The translations under genes were made by a program, and so were the position numbers. Below the pieces are notes generated by a model. It was given only the letters and a program-made list of their open reading frames with translations, did not search any database and had not been told where the DNA came from. Below, piece after piece: positions 34,881-45,905 of a stretch of 47,968 nucleotides of DNA. The stretch comes from Candidatus Omnitrophota bacterium (GTDB lineage: Bacteria; Omnitrophota; Gorgyraeia; JAFGIU01): NCBI GenBank assembly GCA_016929445.1, contig JAFGIU010000001.1, forward strand, positions 1 to 47,968, given 5' to 3'. Positions within the stretch are counted from its first letter, which is position 1. Each line of letters opens with the position of its first letter.

Positions 34881-35562
34881 GCTTCACAAGGAGATGTTGG
34901 GTCACCAGAATCTGAGACCACGTCTCCATCTTCTCAACCAATGTTTCGATCTCATCCAAAGGCCGGGTCTGTCCGAGCAACTCCTGCACTTCGGCCGACC
35001 GCTTCACCGGGCCCCAAGCATCGATCTCAAAAACCAAACCCAGATGAACCCGGCCCACCTCGTTAGAATCGTCGTTGAGAAAGCCCGCCAGACTCACCTC
35101 CGTGCGTTCCGGCAAGCTGACTTCTTCCCCCAACTCCCGCAAAAATCCAGCAAAGAGAGGTCCCTTCAAAAAGGTCCGGCTGTCCTTTCCCAGCTGTTGC
35201 TCCAGCTGCCCGGTCTCCAGGCCCAACGGAACTTCGATCACTCCTTCATCCTCTTGAGAAATGTGTCCTCCGATCCCGATGGAAAACAGGTCATGCAAGC
35301 GATTCTCCCCCGCCTTTTTGGTGCGCTGAAACACAAAGTAACGCGGGGCCGCCCCAGGATCGCCCATCTCACGGATCATGACATAAGGAATAATCTGTTT
35401 GAACGAAGGGTCTGACTCTACCTCGCCGCGCACCCTATACTGATACGAATTCAAAATCGTCGCCAGGTAATCCCGGTCATTCAGCGCACAAAAGCCCTGC
35501 AAAGCCTCTTTGGCAAAAAGTTCCGTTCGCGGCACCACCAAGATACGCTCATCCATCCCCAT
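34873..35562 (-). CDS. NUDIX-family hydrolase, COG4112-like
   Basis: This 229-residue protein begins with DERILVVPRTELF and contains YFVFQRTK, then HDLFSIGIGGHISQEDEG, and later FLRELGEEVSLPERTEV, which carries the NUDIX box core REuxEExGu. A larger than usual gap lies between the GG and RE parts of the box. This combination is that of the predicted MutT-like phosphoesterases in COG4112, as I recall it. Substrate unknown. The ATG at 35562 has GGAG eight bases upstream. Its coupling to rsmI is seen in several lineages only as an operon neighbour, not as a known partner. Confidence 0.75.
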   Translation of the reverse strand: MGMDERILVVPRTELFAKEALQGFCALNDRDYLATILNSYQYRVRGEVESDPSFKQIIPYVMIREMGDPGAAPRYFVFQRTKKAGENRLHDLFSIGIGGHISQEDEGVIEVPLGLETGQLEQQLGKDSRTFLKGPLFAGFLRELGEEVSLPERTEVSLAGFLNDDSNEVGRVHLGLVFEIDAWGPVKRSAEVQELLGQTRPLDEIETLVEKMETWSQILVTQHLLVKHA

Positions 35563-35577
35563 GTAATTTCTCCTCTC

Positions 35578-35614
35578 AGAAGAAAGCCCCTCGCCCACAA
35601 TCGTGGGGAAGGGC
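35578..35614 (-). terminator. Stem-loop terminator after the ferredoxin gene
   Basis: On the minus strand GCCCTTCCCCAC (35614 side), loop GATT, GTGGGCGAGGGGC forms a strong stem with one bulge, followed by TTTCTTCT. It separates the ferredoxin gene from the NUDIX-rsmI pair. Confidence 0.6.
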
Positions 35615-35668
35615 CCTATTTACACAGATCCTTCTTCGCTGCGCTTCTCAGGTCATCGGTCTCGCCCG

Positions 35669-35962
35669 TCATTCCGGACGGGGCGGCGCGGTTGGGAGAG
35701 CGTCTTTCGACTCCGTGATTTCAGGACACTCTGCAGCCTTCAACGCGTTCAGCTCGATTTGGTCCTGTTGCCCTTCAGGAAGATCGTCCTCGCTGTAAAT
35801 TGCATGCACAGGACACTCCGGCACGCACAATTCGCAGTCAATGCACGTATCCGGATCAATATAGAGCCGGTTTTCGCCCTCGCGAAACGCATCCACCGGA
35901 CAAACCGCCACACAATCCGTGTATTTGCAGTTCTCACAAACAGAGGTTACTACATGAGCCAT
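35669..35962 (-). CDS. 7Fe-type ferredoxin (FdxA-like)
   Basis: This 97-residue electron carrier has cysteines in the order C9xxC12xxxxC17xxxC21P and C40xxC43xxC46xxxC50P. The first group's expanded spacing is typical of the [3Fe-4S]/[4Fe-4S] ferredoxins of the FdxA group. The body ([20 protein letters not shown], then [20 protein letters not shown]) matches closely. The C-terminal tail is Glu/Pro-rich. GGAGG lies before the ATG. It is 12 bases downstream-adjacent to the Bax-inhibitor-like gene on the same strand; no redox partner is in the window. Confidence 0.9.
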   Translation of the reverse strand: MAHVVTSVCENCKYTDCVAVCPVDAFREGENRLYIDPDTCIDCELCVPECPVHAIYSEDDLPEGQQDQIELNALKAAECPEITESKDALPTAPPRPE

Positions 35963-35974
35963 CTTATCCTCCGA

Positions 35975-36664
35975 CTATCTTCTAGAGCCCATAATCCGCA
36001 AAATAAAAAGAAAGAGATTGATGAAATCCAGGTAGAGCCTTAGTGCACCCAAAATTGCGGCTTTCTGGTAGCTCTCCTCACCTGAGTAGGACATCTGGTC
36101 CATCGCCTTAATGCGCTGAACATCATAGGCAGTCAGGGCCACAAAAATCAAGACACCGAGATAAGTGGTCGCCCAGTAAACAGCCGGACTGTGCATGAAC
36201 ATATTCACCAGACTCGCCAGAATAATACCGATTAAGCCCATAAAAGCCAAATTACCCACACTGGTCAAATCGCGCTTGGTGCTAAATCCATAGACCGCAG
36301 TCAGGGCGAAAGTCCCGGCTGTCACGGTAAACGCGGAGGTGAGGGTGGCGCGCGCATAGATGATAAAAATGGAGGAGAGGGTCAGGCCCATCAGACCGCT
36401 ATAGACAAAAAAGGCCCCCATGGCCGCCTGTAGAGACATGGCTTGGATACGAGCGGAGAGATAAATGACCAACCCAATCTGTGCAACAAAAAGCCCGATC
36501 ATAAGGATTGGATTGCTGAACAGGAGCCGGAGCAAGGCCTCGTTGTGCGCCGTGGCCCAAGCCAGGAGCGCGGTCACGCCCAGGCCTATTGCCATCCAAC
36601 CGAAGGCGCTGGAGACAAGATTGCGCTCGCGGATTTGCGCTTGTGTGAGTGCGGCAGTGTGCAT
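35975..36664 (-). CDS. Bax inhibitor-1/YccA family membrane protein
   Basis: This 229-residue protein has seven membrane helices. The family motifs are SAFGWMAIGLGVTALLAWAT at helix 1, VTAGTFALTAVYGFSTKRDL after helix 4, and IFVALTAYDVQRIKAM with ALRLYLDFINLFLFILRI at the end. Members are pH-sensitive Ca2+ leak channels or protease partners. The ATG at 36664 has AAAGGA six bases upstream. Given the Ca2+ transporters elsewhere in the window, a role in ion balance is plausible but unproven. Confidence 0.9.
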   Translation of the reverse strand: MHTAALTQAQIRERNLVSSAFGWMAIGLGVTALLAWATAHNEALLRLLFSNPILMIGLFVAQIGLVIYLSARIQAMSLQAAMGAFFVYSGLMGLTLSSIFIIYARATLTSAFTVTAGTFALTAVYGFSTKRDLTSVGNLAFMGLIGIILASLVNMFMHSPAVYWATTYLGVLIFVALTAYDVQRIKAMDQMSYSGEESYQKAAILGALRLYLDFINLFLFILRIMGSRR

Positions 36665-36695
36665 AATGTTTCCTTTGTTGTCTGACACCCAAAAA

Positions 36696-36773
36696 TGGCG
36701 ACCCCAGGGGGATTCGAACCCCCGTCGACGGCTCGAAAGGCCGTTGTCTTAGGCCAGGCTAGACGATGGGGTC
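36696..36773 (-). tRNA. tRNA-Glu (anticodon TTC), CCA encoded
   Basis: The minus strand folds into a standard cloverleaf. The acceptor stem is GACCCCA/TGGGGTC with discriminator G and an encoded CCA. The D arm is GTCT/AGAC, the anticodon stem ACGGC/GCCGT with loop CTTTCGA (anticodon TTC), and the T arm GGGGG/CCCCC with TTCGAAT. It begins 16 bases after the gyrA stop, so it may be transcribed with the gyrase genes. Confidence 0.97.
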
Positions 36774-36789
36774 GCAGAAAATACGCTAA

Positions 36790-39486
36790 TTACCGGCTCT
36801 TCTTCTTGGAGGACTTCTTCTTGACGGCTTTTGGGGCCGGCGCCTTCTTGGGAGCAGCCTTCTTCACAACTTTCTTAGCAGCCGGCGACTTCTTTGCAGT
36901 CGCCTTCTTTTTTGCAGGCTCGGGCTCAGATCCGGCATCAAGCGCCCCGGCCCCCGCATCCTCCAAATCATCCGGCTCTTCTTCAAGATCGCCAGGAAGC
37001 TCGGCGTGCACCGCCGGGGTCTCTGTTTGGATGACTGCCCCATTCAACTGATCCGGCTCCGTGCCCGCCACAGGAAGCTTCGCGATCCCTGTAATCCGGT
37101 CTCCTTCCTTGAGCCGCATGACCCGCACTCCCTGGGTGCTGCGGCCCGAAGTCCGGATATCGGAAACAGACATTCTAACAATCATGCCCCCGCTCGTCAT
37201 CGCCAAAATTTCGTCCTCATCTGTCACCATGGCCAGGCCGGTTACGAGGCCGCTCTTGGCAGCTAACTTGATATTGGTAATCCCTTTACCGCCCCGGGTC
37301 TGTACACGATACTGGCTGAGCTTAGTGCGTTTACCCAAGCCGCCTGAAGTCACCGTCAGCAGGCTTTGGTCCGACTGCACGACCTCCAGGGCGATCACCT
37401 TTTCCTTCTTGCCCACCACAATCCCCCGCACGCCGCGCGCGCTCCGGCCCATGGACCGCACATCGGTCTCATGAAAACGAATCGCCCGCCCGTCTTGAGT
37501 GCACAACATAAGGTCCTGATCGCCATCCGTGATCTCCACCCCGATGAGCTCCTCTTCCTTCTCCAAAGTCATGGCAATAATGCCTCCCTTGCGCGGGTTG
37601 GCAAAGGCCGCAAGAGGGGTCTTTTTGATCACGCCCATGCTCGTGGCCATGACAACATACCTGTCTTCCGCAAACTCACGAATCGCCAGGTACGAGGCGA
37701 TCTTCTCGTTGCCCTCCAGTTGCAGAAAGTTCACAATCGCTTTGCCGCGCGAGGTGCGTCCGGCATGCGGAATCTCGTGGACTTTGATCCAGTGGAGCTT
37801 GCCCGTAGTCGTAAAGATAAGCATGTAATCATGGGTGGAGGCTATCGAAAGACTCTCGATAAAATCGTCTTCCTTGGTTCCCGCTCCAGAGATTCCGACA
37901 CCTCCCCTGTTCTGTTTTCTGTAGGCGCTCACCGGAAGTCTCTTCACATAGCCCGCATGGCTGACTGTGATGACCACATCTTCCTCTGCAATCAAATCCT
38001 CTATCGAGAACTCGCCGGCATCGGCCACAATTTCCGTTCGCCGCGCATCCCCGAACTTTTCATTGAGCTCTTCGAGTTCGGTTTTTATTATCTGGAGGAT
38101 TTTGGCCTCGCTCTTGAGGATCGACTCCAGGTATTCAATCCTCTTGATGAGCTCGAGATATTCGTTATCGATCTTGTCCCGTTCCAGCGCCGTTAAACGC
38201 TGAAGCTGCATCTCCAGGATGGCCTGTGACTGGACATCCGAAAGCTTGAAGCGTTGCATCAGTCCGTCTTTGGCTTCCTGCGGAGTTTTGGAGCGGCGGA
38301 TCAACCGAATCACCTCGTCCAAAAACTTTATTGCAATTTTAAAGCCTTCCAAAATATGCGCTCTCCGGCGCGCCTTATCCAACTCAAACTGCGTGCGCCG
38401 GATAATGATCTGTTTACGATGGCGCAGATACTCCTCCATCATCCCCTTGAGCGTCAGAATCTTCGGGCGGTTATCCACCAACGCCAGCATGATTACACCA
38501 AAGCTGGTGCGCATCTGGGTGTGCTTGTAAAGCTGGTTCAGAACCACATCTGCGATCACATCGCGCTTCAGATCTATCACAACGCGCAAACCGTCCCTGT
38601 CAGACTCATCACGGATATCACTGATTCCATCAATCTTTTTGGTCTGCACTAAATTGGCAATCGACTCGATGAGGTTGGCCTTATTCACCTGATAAGGAAT
38701 TGCCGTAATGATAATGGACTGCCGGTTGTTCTTTTGTGTTTCGATGTGGGCTTTGGCCCTTACCTTGATGCTCCCGCGTCCGGTTTCGTAAGCGGACTTG
38801 ATGCCCTCGCGCCCGCTGATCAGCGCTCCGGTAGGAAAATCCGGACCTTTCACAAAACGCATCAGGTCCTTGACCGTACAATCCGGATTGTCGATCAGAT
38901 GGCAAATCCCCTTCACAACCTCGGTGAGATTCTGCGGCGGGATATTTGTGGCCATTCCCACGGCAATACCCCCGGATCCGTTGACCAACAAATTCGGTAA
39001 CATCCCGGGCATAACCGTGGGTTCTTGCAGGCTTTCGTCGAAATTCGGAACAAAGTCGACCGTCTCTTTGTCGATATCTTCGAGGATCAGCTGGCTCGGC
39101 CGCGCCATACGGGCTTCGGTATACCGCATAGCGGCGGCAGAGTCTCCGTCAATAGAACCGAAGTTTCCCTGGCCGTCCACAAGCGGGTAACGCAATGAGA
39201 AATCTTGAACCATACGCACGAGCGCATCGTATACGGCGGAATCACCGTGTGGGTGGTATTTACCCAAAACCTCACCGACAATACGCGCGCTCTTCTTGTA
39301 GGGTTTGTTGGCCTCGAGAGCCAGTTCCTTCATCGCGTAAAGAATACGCCGGTGTACCGGTTTAAGACCATCACGCACATCGGGCAGCGCACGGCCGACA
39401 ATCACACTCATGGCATACGTAATATACGAGTCCCGCATTTCGTCTTCGATATAAATTGGAATGATTTTTTCGTTGCGTGTGTACAT
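36790..39486 (-). CDS. gyrA: DNA gyrase subunit A with lysine-rich tail
   Basis: This 898-residue breakage-reunion subunit of gyrase has the quinolone region [17 protein letters not shown] with the wild-type Ser and Asp, and the active tyrosine in [10 protein letters not shown]. The C-terminal beta-pinwheel carries a degenerate GyrA box QNRGGVG in the first blade (37894-37914), where QRRGGKG is typical, and QTRGGKG in the last blade (37282-37302). The final 41 residues (36790-36915) are a Lys/Ala/Pro tail with 18 lysines, preceded by an acidic stretch. The tail resembles histone H1-like peptides and is unusual for GyrA. It lies one base after gyrB. Confidence 0.97.
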   Translation of the reverse strand: MYTRNEKIIPIYIEDEMRDSYITYAMSVIVGRALPDVRDGLKPVHRRILYAMKELALEANKPYKKSARIVGEVLGKYHPHGDSAVYDALVRMVQDFSLRYPLVDGQGNFGSIDGDSAAAMRYTEARMARPSQLILEDIDKETVDFVPNFDESLQEPTVMPGMLPNLLVNGSGGIAVGMATNIPPQNLTEVVKGICHLIDNPDCTVKDLMRFVKGPDFPTGALISGREGIKSAYETGRGSIKVRAKAHIETQKNNRQSIIITAIPYQVNKANLIESIANLVQTKKIDGISDIRDESDRDGLRVVIDLKRDVIADVVLNQLYKHTQMRTSFGVIMLALVDNRPKILTLKGMMEEYLRHRKQIIIRRTQFELDKARRRAHILEGFKIAIKFLDEVIRLIRRSKTPQEAKDGLMQRFKLSDVQSQAILEMQLQRLTALERDKIDNEYLELIKRIEYLESILKSEAKILQIIKTELEELNEKFGDARRTEIVADAGEFSIEDLIAEEDVVITVSHAGYVKRLPVSAYRKQNRGGVGISGAGTKEDDFIESLSIASTHDYMLIFTTTGKLHWIKVHEIPHAGRTSRGKAIVNFLQLEGNEKIASYLAIREFAEDRYVVMATSMGVIKKTPLAAFANPRKGGIIAMTLEKEEELIGVEITDGDQDLMLCTQDGRAIRFHETDVRSMGRSARGVRGIVVGKKEKVIALEVVQSDQSLLTVTSGGLGKRTKLSQYRVQTRGGKGITNIKLAAKSGLVTGLAMVTDEDEILAMTSGGMIVRMSVSDIRTSGRSTQGVRVMRLKEGDRITGIAKLPVAGTEPDQLNGAVIQTETPAVHAELPGDLEEEPDDLEDAGAGALDAGSEPEPAKKKATAKKSPAAKKVVKKAAPKKAPAPKAVKKKSSKKKSR

Positions 39487-39487
39487 T

Positions 39488-42221
<2,734 letters not shown>

Positions 42222-42225
<4 letters not shown>

Positions 42226-43316
42226 CTCAGTTGCATAGGTAATACGATATAAACGTATCGGTCCTCTAGACGAATCACCCCCGGCTTATCCGAAGCCACT
42301 AATTCCAATTCCAATGTCTCGTCTTTAATGTTCTTCAAAACATCGATAAGATATCCGGGATTAAATCCGATCGAAAATTCGCCCCCCGCATACTCTGCGG
42401 CAATCTCTTCTCTCAACTCGCCTAGACTCGGAGTATTCTTCAAAAGAATCAACCGGTCACTTCGCACCTCGATTCGCACAGATTGGGAATCGGGTGTGGT
42501 GAAAACACTTGCCCGGCGCACGGCGGAGAGAAAATTCTCCGTATTTACCGTGACTTTTTGCTTCGCTTCCGGAGGAACAACTTTCTCATAGTCTGGAAAC
42601 TCGCCATCTACCAGCCGGGCAACAATGGACGTATTCTCACTCCAGAAACCAATTTGACCCTCTGCAAAACGAATCCCTACGGTTTCGCATTCTCCCAGCA
42701 TACGTGAGAGTTCATTCACCGCTTTGACCGGGATAATTACTCTCTTACTATCTTTGAAGGGCTTTTCGAGTTCTTCGCGAACCAGCGCCATCCGGCGGCC
42801 ATCGGTGGCAACCAGCCTCAATTCTTTCCCGCGGAGTTCTAATAGAATACCATTCAAGACATAGCGCGTCTCGTCGTGAGACATGGCGATTGACGTTAGA
42901 GCAACCAGTTCCTTTAGCCGCGAGGCATTCATCCGCACTTCGGCCGCGTTTTCCAACTCCGGAATCTTTGGAAACTCTTCCTTTGGAATTCCTAGAAGCC
43001 TGCATACACTTTGACCGCTTTCGATTGTAAAACTATTATTTTTCCGGGCTGCCAACAAAACCTTTCCGGGCGGCAAGGCTTTGATAATCTCCCCGAACTT
43101 ACGCGCCGGAATTGTGAGGGATCCTTCGTCCAAAACGTTGGCGCAAACAGTCGCGCAGATCCCGATATCCAGATCCGTAGCCGTCAGAGTCAAGCCGGAG
43201 CTCTGGGTCTCTACCAGCACATTCGCCAGGATGGGCAAAGTGGTTCGTGTCGAGATGGCCGACTGAATTGTCAGGCTTGCGTTGAGCAAGTCCTCTTTTT
43301 CGATTTCAACACGCAT
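42222..43316 (-). CDS. dnaN: DNA polymerase III beta sliding clamp
   Basis: This 364-residue ring-forming processivity clamp has three repeats: MRVEIEKEDLLNASLTIQSA at the start, TRYVLNGILLEL in the second, and the terminal VYIVLPMQLS resembling the usual MPMRL. Length and layout are normal. GGAGGGG lies ahead of the ATG. It is separated from dnaA by 205 bases, an unusually wide gap that contains an AT-rich palindrome and a dyad. Confidence 0.97.
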
Positions 43317-43339
43317 GCGTTTTCCCCTCCGGTTATACG

Positions 43340-43353
43340 TATTTAATTAAATA
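43340..43353. repeat. 14-base AT palindrome in the dnaA-dnaN gap
   Basis: TATTTAATTAAATA is a perfect palindrome 24 bases upstream of the dnaN start. It could be an easily melted segment or part of the dnaN promoter; nothing in the sequence decides which. Confidence 0.4.
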
Positions 43354-43475
43354 AAACCCATAGTCATCGTAATAGGGCTGGGGATTCCTTGAACAAAGCC
43401 ATAAACGATGATAATGCAACGGTGTTGTCGTGTGAACAACCCTGTGGAGCATTCGTCCCGGGAGTCCCCAGTATT

Positions 43476-43498
43476 CCGTATCACGGACTGTGATACGG
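43476..43498. repeat. Perfect dyad in the dnaA-dnaN gap
   Basis: CCGTATCAC and GTGATACGG form nine-base inverted arms around GGACT. It lies 24 bases past the dnaA stop. No T-run follows on the minus strand, so it is not a standard terminator. Its right arm extends into TGATACGGTT (43491-43500), a motif repeated at 46129, 47907 and 47919. The gap also holds CTGTGGAGC and TTCTCCACA, too far from the DnaA consensus to count as boxes. Confidence 0.55.
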
Positions 43499-43521
43499 TT
43501 CGGTTTCGCGGGTTCTCCACA

Positions 43522-44898
43522 CTACAGAGACGGCTTGAGGATCTCATTGCGCAATCTATCCACAAGGTTCCTCACCTGTGTCGTTGCTGCGATCTCTTTT
43601 TGAATCTTGCCGTAGGCGTGCATTACGGTCGTGTGATCTTTGCCGCCAAAGAACTCCCCAATCTCAGGGAGCGAAAAGTCTGTCATTTCCCTGCATAAAT
43701 ACATTGCGATTTGTCGCGGGTAAGCTACGGCTCGCGTGCGTTTCCGGGATTTCATGTCCGAGAGCCGGATATCAAAATGGTCTGCGACCTTCTTTTGAAT
43801 GGCATCCACGCTGATCCTGCGCTGTTCGTTGTTGATTGTGTCCCGCAGGACCTCCTCCACAAGAGGGATGCTTACCTCTCTATTAATAAGCGTGGAGTAG
43901 GCCACGACCCGGATTAAAGCCCCTTCGAGTTCACGGATATTGGCTGTGATTCGTTCGGCAATGAAGTGGATGACATCCGGGGGCAGCTCGATCCCCTCTG
44001 CCTGGGACTTTTTCCCCATAATGGCGATACGCGTTTCAATGTCCGGGGGCTGAATATCCGTAACCAGGCCCCACTCAAAGCGGGAGACCAGGCGGTCCTC
44101 CAGGGACGGAATCTGTTTGGGCGAGCGGTCGCTCGACATCACGATCTGCTTGTGCGCGTCGTACAGAGCGTTAAACGTATGAAAGAACTCTTCTTGAGTG
44201 GATTCTTTGCCCGCGATGAATTGGATATCATCCACGAGCAGCACATCCACTGAGCGGTACTTATTGCGAAAGGCTTCGGTGGACCGGTGCTGAATGGCCT
44301 TGATGAGTTCGTTCGTAAACTCCTCCCCCGACATATACAGAACGCGTGTTTGCGGATCCCTCTCCAAAAGATAATTGCCGATTGCTTGCATCAAGTGCGT
44401 TTTGCCCAGGCCCACGCCCCCGTACAGAAAAAGCGGGTTATACGCGCGTCCCGGAGATTCGGCAATGGCCATGCAAGCCGCATGGGCAAATCGGTTGCTT
44501 GGGCCCACGACAAAATTGTCAAAGGCATACTTTTCGTTTAAGGGACGTTCTGTTCGCCGGGTTTGTTGTCCTGAATAGGTTGTCTGTGGGTGCGTCTGCA
44601 AGGGAGGTGCGTGGAGAGATTGATTTTTTTCTACAGCGCGTGGGGCCTGAATCTCCGGAGAGGTGACAAACTCGACATCCATCACGGTTCCTGCCACCGT
44701 GGTGCAGGCCTTTTCCAAGGCCTCCGTGTAGTGATCTTCCAGCCAATCCCTCAGGAACTGATTGGGGACTGCAATCGTGACGCCGGCGTCCGTCCAGCTG
44801 TGGAGCCGTGTCGGGCCGAACCAAGTCTGGAGGTTTCGGTCCCCGATGCTATTGCCCAAGAGGGCTAAAGATTTCTCCCAAAGCTCGGATGTGGTCAT
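43522..44898 (-). CDS. dnaA: Chromosomal replication initiator DnaA
   Basis: This 458-residue AAA+ initiator contains domain I (residues 1-80, with NRNLQTWFGPT-like helix), a short linker, Walker A GGVGLGKT (160-167), Walker B VDVLLVDDIQF, and domain IV with SLPEIGEFFGGKDHTTVMHA, the DnaA-box-reading helix-turn-helix. The ATG at 44898 is followed by TTSELWEKSLALL. The gene points away from a DnaA-box cluster just upstream, two boxes of which lie within 32 bases of its start, suggesting self-repression. Confidence 0.98.
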   Translation of the reverse strand: MTTSELWEKSLALLGNSIGDRNLQTWFGPTRLHSWTDAGVTIAVPNQFLRDWLEDHYTEALEKACTTVAGTVMDVEFVTSPEIQAPRAVEKNQSLHAPPLQTHPQTTYSGQQTRRTERPLNEKYAFDNFVVGPSNRFAHAACMAIAESPGRAYNPLFLYGGVGLGKTHLMQAIGNYLLERDPQTRVLYMSGEEFTNELIKAIQHRSTEAFRNKYRSVDVLLVDDIQFIAGKESTQEEFFHTFNALYDAHKQIVMSSDRSPKQIPSLEDRLVSRFEWGLVTDIQPPDIETRIAIMGKKSQAEGIELPPDVIHFIAERITANIRELEGALIRVVAYSTLINREVSIPLVEEVLRDTINNEQRRISVDAIQKKVADHFDIRLSDMKSRKRTRAVAYPRQIAMYLCREMTDFSLPEIGEFFGGKDHTTVMHAYGKIQKEIAATTQVRNLVDRLRNEILKPSL

Positions 44899-45085
44899 GA
44901 TATCTAGAGGTTATCCACCGGTTATCCCAGGAGAGCTAGTATAACCTGGATCCCACACAACCCTATTGTAGGTAACAGGTTAAAAGGAGCGACCCCCCTG
45001 GCTTATTCCAGGTATTCCCAAGGCCCTTATCCACAGTATCCACAGAGTTTCCACAGAAAGCCTGGGATGGCCAGGGGTGCTAGGT

Positions 45086-45115
45086 AGTATAGCAAGGGGC
45101 TTTGATACAAGGCAA
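45086..45115 (-). promoter_or_regulatory. Predicted dnaA promoter
   Basis: TTGCCT (45115-45110), 18 bases, TATACT (45091-45086) on the minus strand. Transcripts would run through all DnaA boxes before dnaA. A second TATACT at 44943-44938, close to the gene, lacks a -35 box. Confidence 0.5.
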
Positions 45116-45129
45116 GGGGCAATGCTCGA

Positions 45130-45158
45130 TTGACTCCGCTGGGGCGCATAGATATAAT
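45130..45158 (+). promoter_or_regulatory. Strong promoter of rpmH (near-leaderless)
   Basis: TTGACT (45130-45135), exactly 17 bases, and a perfect TATAAT (45153-45158). The best sigma-70-type promoter in the window. The rpmH ATG is nine bases past the -10 box, so the transcript would have only about three untranslated bases. Confidence 0.8.
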
Positions 45159-45167
45159 GTCCGGATT

Positions 45168-45305
45168 ATGAAAAAGAACCTGAAGACCATATCTATCTTG
45201 AAAAGAAAGCGAAGCCACGGATTCCGGCTGCGGATGGCGAGTCGCGGAGGCCGTTTGGTTTTGGCGTCGCGCCGTCGCAAAGGGAGAGCGCGCCTGGGTG
45301 TATGA
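45168..45305 (+). CDS. rpmH: Ribosomal protein L34
   Basis: This 45-residue large-subunit protein, arginine- and lysine-rich, matches L34 in length and sequence: [18 protein letters not shown], then [12 protein letters not shown]. The start is fixed by alignment to the family (44-46 residues). Lacks a Shine-Dalgarno sequence; the promoter lies directly before it. The stop overlaps the rnpA ATG by four bases. Confidence 0.97.
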   Translation: MKKNLKTISILKRKRSHGFRLRMASRGGRLVLASRRRKGRARLGV

Positions 45306-45676
45306 CCGGCAAGAGGCCTTCTCGCCGTGGCTCAAGACGTCGCGCTCGAACTCGCTTGGGGGCGGAGGTGTCGCGGATTTTGCGCGAAGGCGAGCGATTC
45401 GAGAGTCCTACCTTGACCTTAGTGCTTTGCCAAGAAGCGGGCGATCGCACAATACCCCCTGTCTTCGTGATTCCCAAACGGAGGGTTTCCGCTAGTGTGG
45501 AGCGTAATCGGCTCCGTCGCAGACTGAAGGAGATCCTGCGTCTGGATGGAGTCCCTTTGGAAGGGGCTTCCCTTGTCTTTCTGTATCGGGGAGACGGGGA
45601 CCTTGCTTGGGGGAGATTAAGATATGAAATGCAAGCCCTTATTGGACAAGCAGTTAAGTCTCCCCTGCCCCGCTGA
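45302..45676 (+). CDS. rnpA: Ribonuclease P protein component
   Basis: This 124-residue protein is the protein subunit of RNase P, which trims tRNA 5' ends. The RNR signature is clear: [19 protein letters not shown], and an early [10 protein letters not shown] segment corresponds to the central cleft. The N-terminus is strongly basic. The ATG overlaps the rpmH stop. Its 3' end overlaps yidD by 53 bases, a common feature of this gene pair. Confidence 0.92.
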   Translation: MTGKRPSRRGSRRRARTRLGAEVSRILREGERFESPTLTLVLCQEAGDRTIPPVFVIPKRRVSASVERNRLRRRLKEILRLDGVPLEGASLVFLYRGDGDLAWGRLRYEMQALIGQAVKSPLPR

Positions 45677-45905
45677 TTTCTTGCGGGCTATAGTACGGGG
45701 CTACCAGATTTTGGTTCGTCCGCTGCTGGGCCCGCACTGTCGATTCCACCCAACGTGTTCCGAGTACTGTCGGGAAGCTCTTGCCCAAAAGGGGCTTATC
45801 AAGGGCCTTGGCCTGACCCTTTGGCGTGTTGCCAGGTGCCACCCTCTCCATCCCGGAGGGGTTGACCCTGTGCCCTCGCCGGCCCATAGGAAGACACGTC
45901 CATGA
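45624..45905 (+). CDS. yidD: Membrane protein insertion efficiency factor YidD
   Basis: This 93-residue protein has the family core [20 protein letters not shown], then [19 protein letters not shown], then the C-terminal [20 protein letters not shown]. It works at the inner face of the membrane with YidC. It starts inside rnpA and its stop overlaps the yidC ATG by four bases. Confidence 0.93.
   Translation: MKCKPLLDKQLSLPCPADFLRAIVRGYQILVRPLLGPHCRFHPTCSEYCREALAQKGLIKGLGLTLWRVARCHPLHPGGVDPVPSPAHRKTRP

Larger units (their letters stand above)
44899..45167. other. Putative replication origin (oriC) between dnaA and rpmH
   Basis: This 269-base divergent gap has a cluster of DnaA boxes in the same orientation: TTATCCACC (44911), TTATCCCAG (44922), the perfect TTATCCACA (45027), GTATCCACA (45036) and GTTTCCACA (45047). 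The three at 45027-45055 are nearly end to end. Gene orientation switches here, with all neighbours on the leading strand. An AT-rich unwinding element is not obvious; candidates are 44958-44983 and the dnaA-dnaN gap. No clear DnaA-trio was found. Confidence 0.7.

Noticed and set aside
43476-43498. Intrinsic terminator for dnaA
   Set aside because: The hairpin is strong but no T-run follows on the minus strand, so it is listed as a dyad only.
45056-45092. DnaA-trio (repeated TAG triplets) next to the DnaA boxes
   Set aside because: Only scattered TAG triplets occur (CTAGGTAGTATAG); orientation and spacing do not match the known basal unwinding element.
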